Assembly (NCBI RefSeq): GCF_002920915.1
Contig: NZ_PQVF01000001.1
Coordinates: forward strand, 434,001-498,000
DNA from: Solitalea longa
GTDB lineage: Bacteria > Bacteroidota > Bacteroidia > Sphingobacteriales > Sphingobacteriaceae
Length of the DNA stretch: 64,000 nt
Direction of reading: 5' to 3'
Shown one piece after another: positions 18,381 to 26,187 of the stretch (positions are counted from its first letter, which is position 1; every line of letters starts with the position of its first letter). The notes under the pieces are model-generated. The model was given only the letters and a program-made list of their open reading frames with translations, was not told the origin of the DNA and did not search any database. A program made the translations under genes and the position numbers.

Positions 18381-19301
18381 ATGGAAGACAAATTAAAACA
18401 ACAGACGTCGTTAGGCGATGAAGCAGCAAGACAACTGGCCATTGCTACCCGTACCGTTCCACAAATGGGAACGATTTCACCCCGCTGGCTTACGAAATTT
18501 TTGAATTGGGTGCCTGTGGAATCAGGAGTGTATCGTCTTAACAAAGTCAAAGATGCTACAGGAATTGAAGTAGATTGCTCATCAAGAGATGAAAAAGTGC
18601 TTCCACAAACTTTTGTGGATTACATCGATAATCCTCGTGAGTACAACTTGGCAGCCGTTCAAACCATTGTTGGTGTTCACACACGTATCTCTGATTTGTA
18701 TAGTAAGCCTTATAATCAGATAGCAGAACAAGTCAGATTGGCGGTAGAAACCATTAAGGAACGTCAAGAGAGTGAGTTAATCAATAATAAAGATTACGGC
18801 TTGCTGCACAGTGTTGCCCCATCACAAATTATCAAACCTCGATTAGGTCCGCCTACGCCTGATGATTTTGATGCTTTGATTGCCAAGGTTTGGAAAGAAC
18901 CGGGTTTTTTCTTGCTTCACCCGGAGGCTATTGCTGCGTTTGGTCGTGAGTGTACTCGCAGAGGAGTGCCGCCTCCTACCGTTTCTCTGTTTGATTCACA
19001 ATTTATTACTTGGAGAGGTATTCCGCTTATTCCTTCTGATAAATTACCTATTGAAAATGGGAAATCAAAAATCATTTTACTTCGTACAGGCGAAAGCCGT
19101 CAAGGGGTGGTGGGGCTTTTCCAGCCGAGCTTACAAGGCGAGTACTCACCTGGGCTATCAGTACGTTTTATGGGGATCAACGACCGTGCCATTGCTTCTT
19201 ATTTGGTTTCACTCTATTGTTCATTGGCTGTATTGGTAGATGATGCCGTTGCAGTGCTTGAAGACGTTGATTTGACAAACTATTATGAATACAAATATTA
19301 A
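18381..19301 (+). CDS. Family 2A encapsulin nanocompartment shell protein (SrpI-like)
   Basis: A 306-aa protein close in length to the described SrpI shell proteins. The N-terminal segment (ARQLAIATRTVPQMGTISPR, then WVPVESGVYRLNKV) and the DLYSKPYNQIAEQVRLAVE helix are characteristic of family 2A encapsulins, which have the HK97 phage-capsid fold. There is no cyclic-nucleotide-binding insertion, which separates it from family 2B. Sixty subunits should assemble a closed protein shell. The next gene, a cysteine desulfurase with a long N-terminal extension, overlaps it by 17 nt and is the expected cargo. Flanking attC-like sequences suggest acquisition as a cassette. Old databases often mislabel this family as a major membrane protein I or Crp/Fnr protein. 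Confidence 0.92.
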   Translation: MEDKLKQQTSLGDEAARQLAIATRTVPQMGTISPRWLTKFLNWVPVESGVYRLNKVKDATGIEVDCSSRDEKVLPQTFVDYIDNPREYNLAAVQTIVGVHTRISDLYSKPYNQIAEQVRLAVETIKERQESELINNKDYGLLHSVAPSQIIKPRLGPPTPDDFDALIAKVWKEPGFFLLHPEAIAAFGRECTRRGVPPPTVSLFDSQFITWRGIPLIPSDKLPIENGKSKIILLRTGESRQGVVGLFQPSLQGEYSPGLSVRFMGINDRAIASYLVSLYCSLAVLVDDAVAVLEDVDLTNYYEYKY

Positions 19302-21186
19302 TAATTTGCCCGAGTTCCTTGATGTAACTGATTTGCAAAACATTGCTAATCAGTTTTTCAAGGCTTTGCCCGAAAATTTCCCCAAAGAGTTTTCTCTTGA
19401 TCCAACCAAGCACCCCAAAGCACAAGGTTTGGCAGAGCAAGTTTTAGAAAATATGGATACTTCGGTAATAACTATGCCGTTAGTAAATCCCTCTTTAGGC
19501 ACGCATACACCACCTTCTTTGGGCGGATTGGGTGCTTCAAGTTCCGCAGTTTTACCAAATACAGGTTCGGGGACTGATGCAACAAGCCTCAACTTGCCAC
19601 TTAGTACTAATCCGCTTTATACAAGTGGGGTACCTAATTCGTTGGCTGGAAGTGGGGCTTCGCCTTCTTATCTTTCACCAAGAAATAACTTTAATAGTGA
19701 AAAACCTGAAACAAGTTTTCAGGATGATAATGTTGGAGTTAGCAAGCAACAACTGCCTATTTCAGGTCATCAGCCTACGCACTTGCCTTATTTGGATTTT
19801 CAGTTGGATGAACTTGCAGACTTTTTGAACATAGACAATGTGCTTTCTCATATAAAAACGGTTGAAAACACACCTCAATTGCCTTCATTTCAAGAGTCTT
19901 CTAGTCCAAATGGGTTTTATTTTTTGGAAAATAGTGCTTATAATCAAAAGATAGAATACACTTCTTTTGGCAATTTGGGCGAGTTGGTCAGAAAGGACTT
20001 TCCTATCCTGAATGAGCAGGTAAACGGGAAACGTTTGGTTTGGTTTGACAATGCTGCTACTACGCAAAAACCACAGTTGGTCATAGACAGGCTTTCGTAC
20101 TTTTATCAACACGAAAATTCTAACATTCACCGTGCTGCACACGAATTGGCAGGTCGTGCAACTGATGCTTATGAGTCTGCCCGTGAAAAGGTAAGGGCAT
20201 TTTTGGGTGCAAAATCGGTGAACGAAATAATTTTTGTTCGCGGAGCAACCGAAGCCATCAACCTCGTAGCACAAAGTTGGGGCACTCAAAATCTGCAATC
20301 AGGAGATGAGATCATCGTGAGCCAACTTGAACACCACGCCAATATTGTTCCCTGGAAACGATTGGCAGACCAAAAAGGCTTGGTATTGAAGGTAATCCCT
20401 GTGAATAATGACGGTGAATTGCTTTTAGACGAGTATGCCAAACTACTTTCACCGAAAACCAAATTGGTTGCCGTAACGCAAGTTTCTAATGCTCTTGGTA
20501 CGATTACACCCGTGCAACAAATTGTTGCAATGGCGCATGCTGCCGGTGCAAAAGCATTGGTTGATGGGGCACAGTCGGTTTCACACATGACCGTCAATGT
20601 TCAAGCCATAGGTGCAGACTTCTTTGTTTTTTCGGGTCATAAAGTATTCGGACCTACAGGTATTGGCGTGCTTTATGGCAAAGAAGAAATATTGAATGCA
20701 ACCGAGCCTTGGCAAGGTGGCGGCAATATGATACAAGATGTTACTTTTGAACATATCAAATATCATAATGCACCCAATCGTTTTGAGGCTGGTACAGGTA
20801 ATATTGCGGATGCCGTAGGTTTGGGGGCCGCTATTGATTATGTTACAAAGATAGGCATGGAAGTGATAGGGCAATACGAACATGGCTTGTTGGAGTATGC
20901 TACTAATCTTTTGCGGCCTATTGATGGCGTGAGGCTTATCGGAACAGCCAAACATAAGGCAAGTGTGCTTTCATTTACCCTAAAAGGTTATACTAATGAT
21001 GAGGTAGGCAAGGCTCTGAATCAAGAAGGCATTGCCGTTCGTACAGGACACCATTGCGCCCAACCAATTTTGCGTAGGCTTGGTGTAGAAACAACCGTTC
21101 GTCCTTCTCTTGCATTTTATAACACTTGCGAAGATGTGGACAGGTTTATTGCCGTAATTCAACATTTGAGCAGACAAAAAAGATAA
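19285..21186 (+). CDS. Encapsulin cargo cysteine desulfurase with N-terminal cargo-loading domain
   Basis: A 633-aa protein. Residues from about 231 to the end form a complete SufS-type (group II) desulfurase: DNAATTQKP, QLEHHANIVPW, PLP-binding Lys453 in SGHKVFGPTG, and the persulfide Cys591 in RTGHHCAQPILRR. A normal SufS is about 405 aa, so the first 230 residues are extra. They contain a short helical-looking part (about 5-52), a Ser/Pro/Gly/Asn-rich linker (53-165), and hydrophobic blocks beginning LPYLDFQLDELADF (167) and FYFLE (211). In described family 2A systems this disordered N-terminus directs packing into the shell. The ATG at 19285 lies inside the shell gene (17-nt overlap, different frame), which points to coupled translation. 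It converts cysteine to alanine plus enzyme-bound persulfide. No Suf scaffold genes are adjacent. Confidence 0.93.
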   Translation: MNTNINNLPEFLDVTDLQNIANQFFKALPENFPKEFSLDPTKHPKAQGLAEQVLENMDTSVITMPLVNPSLGTHTPPSLGGLGASSSAVLPNTGSGTDATSLNLPLSTNPLYTSGVPNSLAGSGASPSYLSPRNNFNSEKPETSFQDDNVGVSKQQLPISGHQPTHLPYLDFQLDELADFLNIDNVLSHIKTVENTPQLPSFQESSSPNGFYFLENSAYNQKIEYTSFGNLGELVRKDFPILNEQVNGKRLVWFDNAATTQKPQLVIDRLSYFYQHENSNIHRAAHELAGRATDAYESAREKVRAFLGAKSVNEIIFVRGATEAINLVAQSWGTQNLQSGDEIIVSQLEHHANIVPWKRLADQKGLVLKVIPVNNDGELLLDEYAKLLSPKTKLVAVTQVSNALGTITPVQQIVAMAHAAGAKALVDGAQSVSHMTVNVQAIGADFFVFSGHKVFGPTGIGVLYGKEEILNATEPWQGGGNMIQDVTFEHIKYHNAPNRFEAGTGNIADAVGLGAAIDYVTKIGMEVIGQYEHGLLEYATNLLRPIDGVRLIGTAKHKASVLSFTLKGYTNDEVGKALNQEGIAVRTGHHCAQPILRRLGVETTVRPSLAFYNTCEDVDRFIAVIQHLSRQKR

Positions 21187-21197
21187 GAATTGTGATA

Positions 21198-21244
21198 GTT
21201 AGCGGATGTAACTTTACTGTAATTGTAGGGGAACTTCCGCTAAC
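21198..21244. repeat. Inverted repeat GTTAGCGGA / TCCGCTAAC after the desulfurase gene
   Basis: GTTAGCGGA (21198-21206) and its reverse complement TCCGCTAAC (21236-21244) enclose about 29 nt, starting 11 nt after the stop codon. The right arm is shared with the larger attC-like element that follows. It may be a leftover from a previous recombination or a terminator-like fold without a T run. Confidence 0.5.
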
Positions 21245-21345
21245 ATTGCATTTGTGGCAATCTTTTGTGCTATTTATTGGCTTTTGAGCCTGAGTGACGT
21301 AAGTGCTTTCAAGCACTCGCTGCACAAATGCTTTTCCGTTAGCGG
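21237..21345 (+). repeat. attC-like recombination site between encapsulin operon and DUF998 gene
   Basis: A 109-nt imperfect palindrome. Outer boxes CCGCTAAC (21237-21244) and GTTAGCGG (21338-21345) pair perfectly. Inner boxes GCATTTGTGGCA (21248-21259) and TGCACAAATGC (21321-21331) pair except for one unpaired G. Spacers are 3 and 6 nt. The centre holds another hairpin (AGTGCTT, TC, AAGCACT, 21302-21317). This R''-L''-centre-L'-R' order with an extrahelical base in L'' is the architecture of integron attC sites. The R' box GTTAGCG deviates from GTTRRRY at one place. No integrase gene is in the window. Confidence 0.55.
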
Positions 21346-21403
21346 CCAATTTATATCCACTCTCTGCCGATAAAATCGGGAATAAAATTTTGACAAGACA
21401 ACT

Positions 21404-22057
21404 TTGGAAAACCAGAAAAACATTTGGCTGCTGGCGCCGACTTTTGGAACTATACTTTTTGTTGTTCTGTACGTTGTTGCCACACTCTTTTATCCCGGCG
21501 GTTCACAGGTGGACAAAAGCTCAATTGGTTTTAGTTGGATAAATAATTATTGGTGCAACTTGTTGAACGAAAATGCAATTAACGGGCGACACAATCCAGC
21601 AAAGCCCATTGCGATGACAGGAATGTTTGTACTTTGTTTGACCCTTACAAACTTTTGGTTTCTATTTTCAAGACACATCAACATTGGGAAATCTATTAGA
21701 CTTGTAATTCAAATTTCAGGGGCAATTGCAATGACAATTGCGTTCTTTTTGTTTACGAACATTAACCACGACATAGTAACTAACCTTGCATCAACCTTTG
21801 GATTTATTGCTACAGTCGGGACATTCATTGGACTTTATAAAACCAAGTGGTACGGACTTTTTGCATTTGGACTTTTAAACATCCTGCTTATTGGACTGAA
21901 CAACTACCTTTATTACAACAACGGACTTATCATTTATTTACCCATAGTTCAGAAAATAAGTTTTGCGACTTTTTTGATTTGGGTTTGCAGCATTGACATA
22001 AATTTGTACCGCATGAAAACATTGACAGACACCACGCAAGTCAAAAAACGCAGCTAA
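21404..22057 (+). CDS. DUF998-like integral membrane protein
   Basis: A 217-aa protein starting at TTG (21404); no ATG upstream fits. It has about six hydrophobic segments spread over the whole length and the early motif FYPGGSQVDKSSIGFSWINN, which resembles DUF998 membrane proteins. Function unknown. It sits as a single gene between attC-like elements: its TAA stop is part of the sequence AGCTAAC (22052-22058), which is a common arrangement in integron cassettes where the attC starts at the stop codon. Confidence 0.7.
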   Translation: MENQKNIWLLAPTFGTILFVVLYVVATLFYPGGSQVDKSSIGFSWINNYWCNLLNENAINGRHNPAKPIAMTGMFVLCLTLTNFWFLFSRHINIGKSIRLVIQISGAIAMTIAFFLFTNINHDIVTNLASTFGFIATVGTFIGLYKTKWYGLFAFGLLNILLIGLNNYLYYNNGLIIYLPIVQKISFATFLIWVCSIDINLYRMKTLTDTTQVKKRS

Positions 22058-22283
22058 CAAAATGTATGATCAATGGCGGGGTTGAGTGAGTTTGTAGTTT
22101 GTTTTTTTAAAATTTGTTTGGTGTCGTTCGATAGTACGAGCTTCGAATTCTCACTTCAGGTGGACTTATCGCATTAATAACACATTGTGTCTACAATTAC
22201 CTGAAATCAAAAAAAATCACTAATAAATAAAGAACCAAGGTGTTACGCTCTTAGTAAAATGGACCTGCTTTTAACACTTTCTT

Positions 22284-22301
22284 GTCCTCAGCACTGAGGA
22301 C
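22284..22301. repeat. Perfect hairpin GTCCTCAG-CA-CTGAGGAC
   Basis: An 8-bp stem with a 2-nt loop, immediately left of the first 104-nt repeat. The rest of the 384-nt gap between the DUF998 and PLDc_N genes (22058-22441) is AT-rich and holds a left-half attC-like start (GCTAACAA, then ATGGCGGGG at 22053-22081) and the 104-nt repeat; no gene is seen. Confidence 0.5.
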
Positions 22302-22302
22302 T

Positions 22303-22406
22303 TGCAACTTTGAAAATCGAACCAATTTAATATCTTGTATCACCGCTAACAATTAAGCGTGTTTTTCTTCGCATCTGTATCAAGCGAAAAACGTTTGTGT
22401 TAATTT
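22303..22406 (+). repeat. 104-nt direct repeat, copy A (attC-like core)
   Basis: Aligns without gaps to 22721-22824, with 7 mismatches in 104 positions by eye. It contains CGCTAACAATTAAGCG followed by a hairpin whose arms CGTGTTTTTCTTCGC and GCGAAAAACG pair except for extrahelical bases, then GTTAATT. The core therefore resembles an attC site, although the identity between copies extends about 42 nt further left than a standard attC would. Confidence 0.7.
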
Positions 22407-22441
22407 ATTAGGACAACTATATTTTTTAATAAATCAATTTT

Positions 22442-22654
22442 ATGGATCTTATAACACCCAGCATTGGACTTGCTTTTTGGACTGTTTTAACTGTATTAAC
22501 TCCATTAATTATTATTCCAATTATTGCTCTCTTTAACCTATTGAGAAAAACATTTAAAGACAGTACGACAAAGTTAATTTGGGTACTAGTAATTTTATTT
22601 GTCCCACTAATAGGATCAATCTTTTACTTTATTATTGGCAGAAAGCAAGCGTAA
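22442..22654 (+). CDS. Small PLDc_N-domain membrane protein
   Basis: A 70-aa protein with two hydrophobic helices (about 8-34 and 45-65) joined by a basic loop and ending LIGSIFYFIIGRKQA, the pattern of the phospholipase D N-terminal (PLDc_N) domain found as free small proteins in bacteria. There is no catalytic HKD motif. Function unknown; related domains occur in immunity proteins and in cardiolipin synthases. It lies alone between two 104-nt direct repeats and so looks like a mobile cassette. Confidence 0.75.
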   Translation: MDLITPSIGLAFWTVLTVLTPLIIIPIIALFNLLRKTFKDSTTKLIWVLVILFVPLIGSIFYFIIGRKQA

Positions 22655-22720
22655 ACCTTTACCCACTCATTCGAAATTGCAAAAAACAACGTACCCGCTG
22701 GCCGAAAAGCGCGGTGGACG

Positions 22721-22824
22721 TGCAGCTTTGAAAATCGAACCAATTTAATATCTTGTATCACAGCTAACAATTAGGCGTATTTTTCTTCGCATCTGAGTCA
22801 AGCGAAAAACGTTTGTGTCAATTT
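22721..22824 (+). repeat. 104-nt direct repeat, copy B (attC-like core)
   Basis: The second copy begins 418 nt after the first. It has AGCTAACAATTAGGCG, the same imperfect hairpin (CGTATTTTTCTTCGC / GCGAAAAACG) and GTCAATT. Left of it, a GC-rich imperfect hairpin (about 22690-22720) differs from the sequence left of copy A. Confidence 0.7.
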
Positions 22825-22874
22825 TACCGAACCAACTGCAAACTAATGAACTGACAAAATAGTTGAGTAAATAA

Positions 22875-23591
22875 ATGAACTGCAAAAACTGTAACAACGA
22901 AGTAAATTTAAACTATTGTCCAAACTGTGGACAAGTGGTAAATCTAAAACGTATTAACGGACATTACCTGATTCACGAAATAGAACATGTATTGCATTTT
23001 GAGCGTGGGATTTTATATACCATTAAAGAACTGCTCACCAATCCAGGACAAAACGTAAGGAATTATCTGACCGAAAACAGGAGCAGACTTGTTAAACCAA
23101 TAATTTTCATCATTGTTACTTCTCTTATTTATTCATTGAGCAGTAGTTTTTTTCACTTCGAAGATGGTTATGTAAGTTATTCAGAAAACAAAAAGTCTGC
23201 AACAAGTGCAATTTTTAAATGGGTTCAAGGGCACTATGGTTATGCAAACATAATTATGGGAGTTTTTATCGCATTATGGTCAAAGTTGTTTTTCAGAAAG
23301 TACGAATTCAACATCTTTGAAATCCTGATTCTTCTCTGCTTCGTAATGGGAATTGGAATGTTAATTTATTCCGTTTTCGGCATTGTTCAAGGTTTGACAC
23401 ACTTTAACATAATGCAATTTGCAGCAATCGTTGGCTTTGTTTACACCACTTGGGCAATTGGACAGTTTTATGAAAAGGGTAAAATTATCAATTATGTTAA
23501 AGCATTTTTTGCATACATTTTGGGAATGTTAACTTTTACATTGTCAGCAATTCTGTTGGGAATATTAATTGACTTAATAATAAAACATTAA
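22875..23591 (+). CDS. DUF3667 zinc-ribbon membrane protein
   Basis: A 238-aa protein. The N-terminus has a zinc ribbon with two CxxC pairs (CKNCNNEVNLNYCPNCGQ) followed by HYLIHEIEHVLHFERGILYT and LLTNPGQNVRNYL, which is typical of DUF3667. Four or five hydrophobic segments follow. Function unknown. It directly follows the second 104-nt repeat and may be another cassette gene; its expression signals are not evident. The low GC look matches the neighbouring cassette genes. Confidence 0.8.
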   Translation: MNCKNCNNEVNLNYCPNCGQVVNLKRINGHYLIHEIEHVLHFERGILYTIKELLTNPGQNVRNYLTENRSRLVKPIIFIIVTSLIYSLSSSFFHFEDGYVSYSENKKSATSAIFKWVQGHYGYANIIMGVFIALWSKLFFRKYEFNIFEILILLCFVMGIGMLIYSVFGIVQGLTHFNIMQFAAIVGFVYTTWAIGQFYEKGKIINYVKAFFAYILGMLTFTLSAILLGILIDLIIKH

Positions 23592-23657
23592 TTAGCCAAA
23601 TCACCAAGCAGTAAAACACTAGCGTACCCTTATCTTAAATAATCTAAGAAAGTGCAT

Positions 23658-24776
23658 ATGATAAATATTCCACTAGTAATGAGCATAGCATCCGGCGCAT
23701 CATTACTATTGGGTTTTCTGCTATTTAATTATCCTCAACATAATATTACTCCCAACAAATGGCTTGGATTTTTTATCCTTACCCTAGGATTAGCCATGAT
23801 GGAAATATTTCTCGTGTCGCAAAATTTTCATCTATATCATCCAGCATATTTCGAAGTCATCGGTATCAGCCGGTTTTTAATAGCACCTACGTTATACCTG
23901 GCAATTCTTAATTTCACTTCGCTTAACAAATCTTTTAAATTCGTATTACTTTGGCACTTTGTTCCATTTATATTGGTTTTGTTATTCCGAGTTCCATTCT
24001 TTGTTTCCGGTCAGAATATTGATTTTCAATCACCAATACGTGAAATAGTGTTTTTTGTTCTTCAGCTTGCCTTGCCTTCTCAAGCTATACTATATTGGGT
24101 CCTTTCGTTTAGGCGTTTAAGACAGCATCAAAAAAACATTAATCTATTTTCTTCGGCAAATGAGAAAATCGACTTGCTTTGGCTACAATCATTTTTAATC
24201 ATTCTGCTCATCGTTCTGATTGTATGGCTAAATCTCGTTTTTTTAAATATTCAGCCATTAAAGGAATTCACGCCACTAATTTATCTTATCTGTATTTTTT
24301 TTCTGGCTCATTTTTCATTAAAGCAAGGGGAAGTATTTGATTTTTCACCTGCAGACATCCGTAATCTATCGGAAATCATTGAAGTTAAAAACCCGATAGT
24401 AAAGCAAAGATTAACTACTGATCAAATCACAACTCTAAATGATAAATTAAACTATCTGATGACTGTAGATAGATTGTACCTGGAAAATGAACTAAGCTTG
24501 CCAGTCCTGTCTAAAAAGCTGGGCGCCTCCCCCAATGATACTTCGTATCTGATAAATGAAATTCATAAAGAAAACTTCTATAACTTCATTAACCGTTACC
24601 GTATTGAAGAAGCTAAGAATTTGTTATTGGACAGTCAATATCAAAAACTGAGTATTATTGGGATTGCCTACGAATGCGGTTTTAATTCCAAGGCAGCTTT
24701 TAATGCGGCATTTAAAAAGTATACAGGACAATCTCCTACAGAATATATCAAGTTAAGTCAGAATCGGGGAAGCTAG
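23658..24776 (+). CDS. Membrane-anchored AraC-family transcriptional regulator
   Basis: A 372-aa protein from the ATG at 23658 (a GTG two codons earlier is less likely). The first 215 residues have about six or seven hydrophobic helices. The C-terminal 100 residues form an AraC-type double helix-turn-helix: LSKKLGASPNDTSYLINE for the first, and IGIAYECGFNSKAAFNAAFKKYTGQSP for the second. Such 7TM-AraC regulators are common in Bacteroidota and often control an adjacent gene. The next genes, small DoxX-like membrane proteins, are a plausible target. Confidence 0.85.
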   Translation: MINIPLVMSIASGASLLLGFLLFNYPQHNITPNKWLGFFILTLGLAMMEIFLVSQNFHLYHPAYFEVIGISRFLIAPTLYLAILNFTSLNKSFKFVLLWHFVPFILVLLFRVPFFVSGQNIDFQSPIREIVFFVLQLALPSQAILYWVLSFRRLRQHQKNINLFSSANEKIDLLWLQSFLIILLIVLIVWLNLVFLNIQPLKEFTPLIYLICIFFLAHFSLKQGEVFDFSPADIRNLSEIIEVKNPIVKQRLTTDQITTLNDKLNYLMTVDRLYLENELSLPVLSKKLGASPNDTSYLINEIHKENFYNFINRYRIEEAKNLLLDSQYQKLSIIGIAYECGFNSKAAFNAAFKKYTGQSPTEYIKLSQNRGS

Positions 24777-24863
24777 TCAGAAACTTGTTCGTCTGTATAC
24801 AAATGACCTCTTGAAATCCGAATTTCAGTCAGCTTTGTCATCATTCACGTAAATAAAATTAAA

Positions 24864-25217
24864 ATGATGACACTCCCCATTGCAAACAAAAACTCTGTAT
24901 TTAAAAAATTAGCAAGTTGCCTGATCTGTGGCTTAACCCTTTCGGCTCTTATTTTACTTATTGGAAATGGTGGAAATATTCCCTGGTTTCCTGCTTCGGT
25001 CGTCTTTCCTTTGGTCGGAATAGTTTTGGTCGCTTCACTCTTTTTTCCGTTCATCTGGCAGTACTTAGAAAAACAGCAGAAAATAACCAGTGATGTAGTG
25101 TACGGAGTAATTTATTCAATTATTCGCTTCGCAATAGCAATAAATATTGCGGCTTTCGGCTGGAAAAAAGTATTCGGGCTTCAGTTTCTAGTTCCTGAAG
25201 AGCCAACCAACCAATGA
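24864..25217 (+). CDS. Small membrane protein, possibly the first part of a split DoxX-like protein
   Basis: A 117-aa protein with three hydrophobic segments (about 15-35, 43-63, 80-100). It ends AAFGWKKVFGLQFLVPEEPTNQ just where the next frame begins with an ATGA overlap. The FGLQF and EWLTWFYFG pieces are normally found in one continuous protein in DoxX-like families as I recall them, so this may be one gene broken by a frameshift rather than two. Confidence 0.55.
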   Translation: MMTLPIANKNSVFKKLASCLICGLTLSALILLIGNGGNIPWFPASVVFPLVGIVLVASLFFPFIWQYLEKQQKITSDVVYGVIYSIIRFAIAINIAAFGWKKVFGLQFLVPEEPTNQ

Positions 25218-25621
25218 GTCATCAATCAGGTGAATGGCTTACCTGGTTTTATTTCGGTTATTCGGAAGCGTTCGGGATGACGATCGCCATTGTGCAAATC
25301 CTCGGAGCATATTTACTCCTTTTCAGAAAATCCTTGTTATTTGGTTTATTGATCTTATTTGCATTGATGTTGAATATTACGTTGATTAATATTTTTTATC
25401 ACATGAATGCTGGAGCTTTAATACAATCATTGATAACGACCATTGGTATTGCTTTTCTTCTAATTTTGGACTATGAACGAATTAAAAAACTTTTATTTAA
25501 TTCTGTTCCTTCATGGTTGACATATACCACTTCAAGTAACAGAACAAAAAATGCTCTCCGTTTATTTGCCATTATTAGTTCAATCCTGTTCACTATTTAT
25601 TTGAAATTTTTAATGGGTTGA
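25214..25621 (+). CDS. Small membrane protein, possibly the second part of a split DoxX-like protein
   Basis: A 135-aa protein overlapping the previous gene by 4 nt (ATGA). It has four hydrophobic segments. The start region HQSGEWLTWFYFGYSEAFGM would join well to the end of the preceding protein. Either translational coupling or a one-base frameshift in an ancestral 250-residue membrane protein explains the arrangement. A good terminator follows 40 nt later. Confidence 0.55.
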   Translation: MSHQSGEWLTWFYFGYSEAFGMTIAIVQILGAYLLLFRKSLLFGLLILFALMLNITLINIFYHMNAGALIQSLITTIGIAFLLILDYERIKKLLFNSVPSWLTYTTSSNRTKNALRLFAIISSILFTIYLKFLMG

Positions 25622-25660
25622 TATCCTGAATATTTTATACGTTTTTTTAAGCAGACCACT

Positions 25661-25690
25661 AACCCTCGATTATTGAAATCGAGGGTTTTC
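25661..25690 (+). terminator. Rho-independent terminator
   Basis: Perfect 11-bp stem AACCCTCGATT / AATCGAGGGTT with a 5-nt loop, then TTC; it ends the small membrane gene pair. Confidence 0.85.
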
Positions 25691-25719
25691 TGTGCCTTGG
25701 AATCGTCGTTTCATGAGCA

Positions 25720-25893
25720 TTATTTATTTTCGGTAGAGTGAATTCTGTTCGCATTGACTGCGACTTCATTTATCGAACTAATGTTTGTGGATATTGTACA
25801 GATAGCAAGATTAACAAAATAACTCAGGCTCCTATGTAAAGCGGGCCAATCAATTGTATTTCCTTCCCGATCGAAATAAAGAATCCTGTTCAT
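25720..25893 (-). CDS. Possible 57-aa protein in an otherwise empty gap
   Basis: The 566-nt gap before the tRNA-like gene has one short frame, MNRILYFDREGNTIDWPALH..., with balanced amino acid content but no recognisable domain and no TAnnTTTG promoter upstream on its strand. It may be a real small protein, a gene remnant or chance. The remaining part (25894-26130) is very AT-rich and shows nothing else. Confidence 0.3.
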   Translation of the reverse strand: MNRILYFDREGNTIDWPALHRSLSYFVNLAICTISTNISSINEVAVNANRIHSTENK

Positions 25894-26136
25894 AGTTTTA
25901 AAAATCGCTATTGAAAAAATGGTAAATAATTGGTTTTATGTTAGTTATGTATAGCGTGGTTTCTGCTTTTAGAAAATATCAAAAATCTAACTCGTTGAAA
26001 AACAATTGTTTATAAATTGAGTCAAAGCATCCTATTTATTTTGTAAACTCATAGTTTTTTAAAACTTTTCATTTTTATTGAGATGTTAATGTTTTATTGC
26101 TATTTTGATAATAATTATTAAAAATGATTAATAAAG

Positions 26137-26168
26137 TTGCATGTAAATAAGAAATGTTCCTATATTTG
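26137..26168 (+). promoter_or_regulatory. Strong promoter of the tRNA-like gene
   Basis: TTG (26137-26139), 21-nt spacer, TATATTTG (26161-26168): a full match to the Bacteroidota consensus. It ends 19 nt before the tRNA-like molecule starts. Confidence 0.75.
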
Positions 26169-26187
26169 TGTCAACAAAACAAAATAA

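Noticed and set aside
18381-19301. Shell gene as a Crp/Fnr regulator or phage capsid of a prophage
   Set aside because: It has no helix-turn-helix or cyclic-nucleotide domain, and no portal, terminase or tail genes are near; the adjacent desulfurase points to a family 2A encapsulin.
21187-22824. Insertion sequence ends
   Set aside because: Inverted repeats here do not flank a transposase and no target-site duplications are evident; attC-like folding explains them better.
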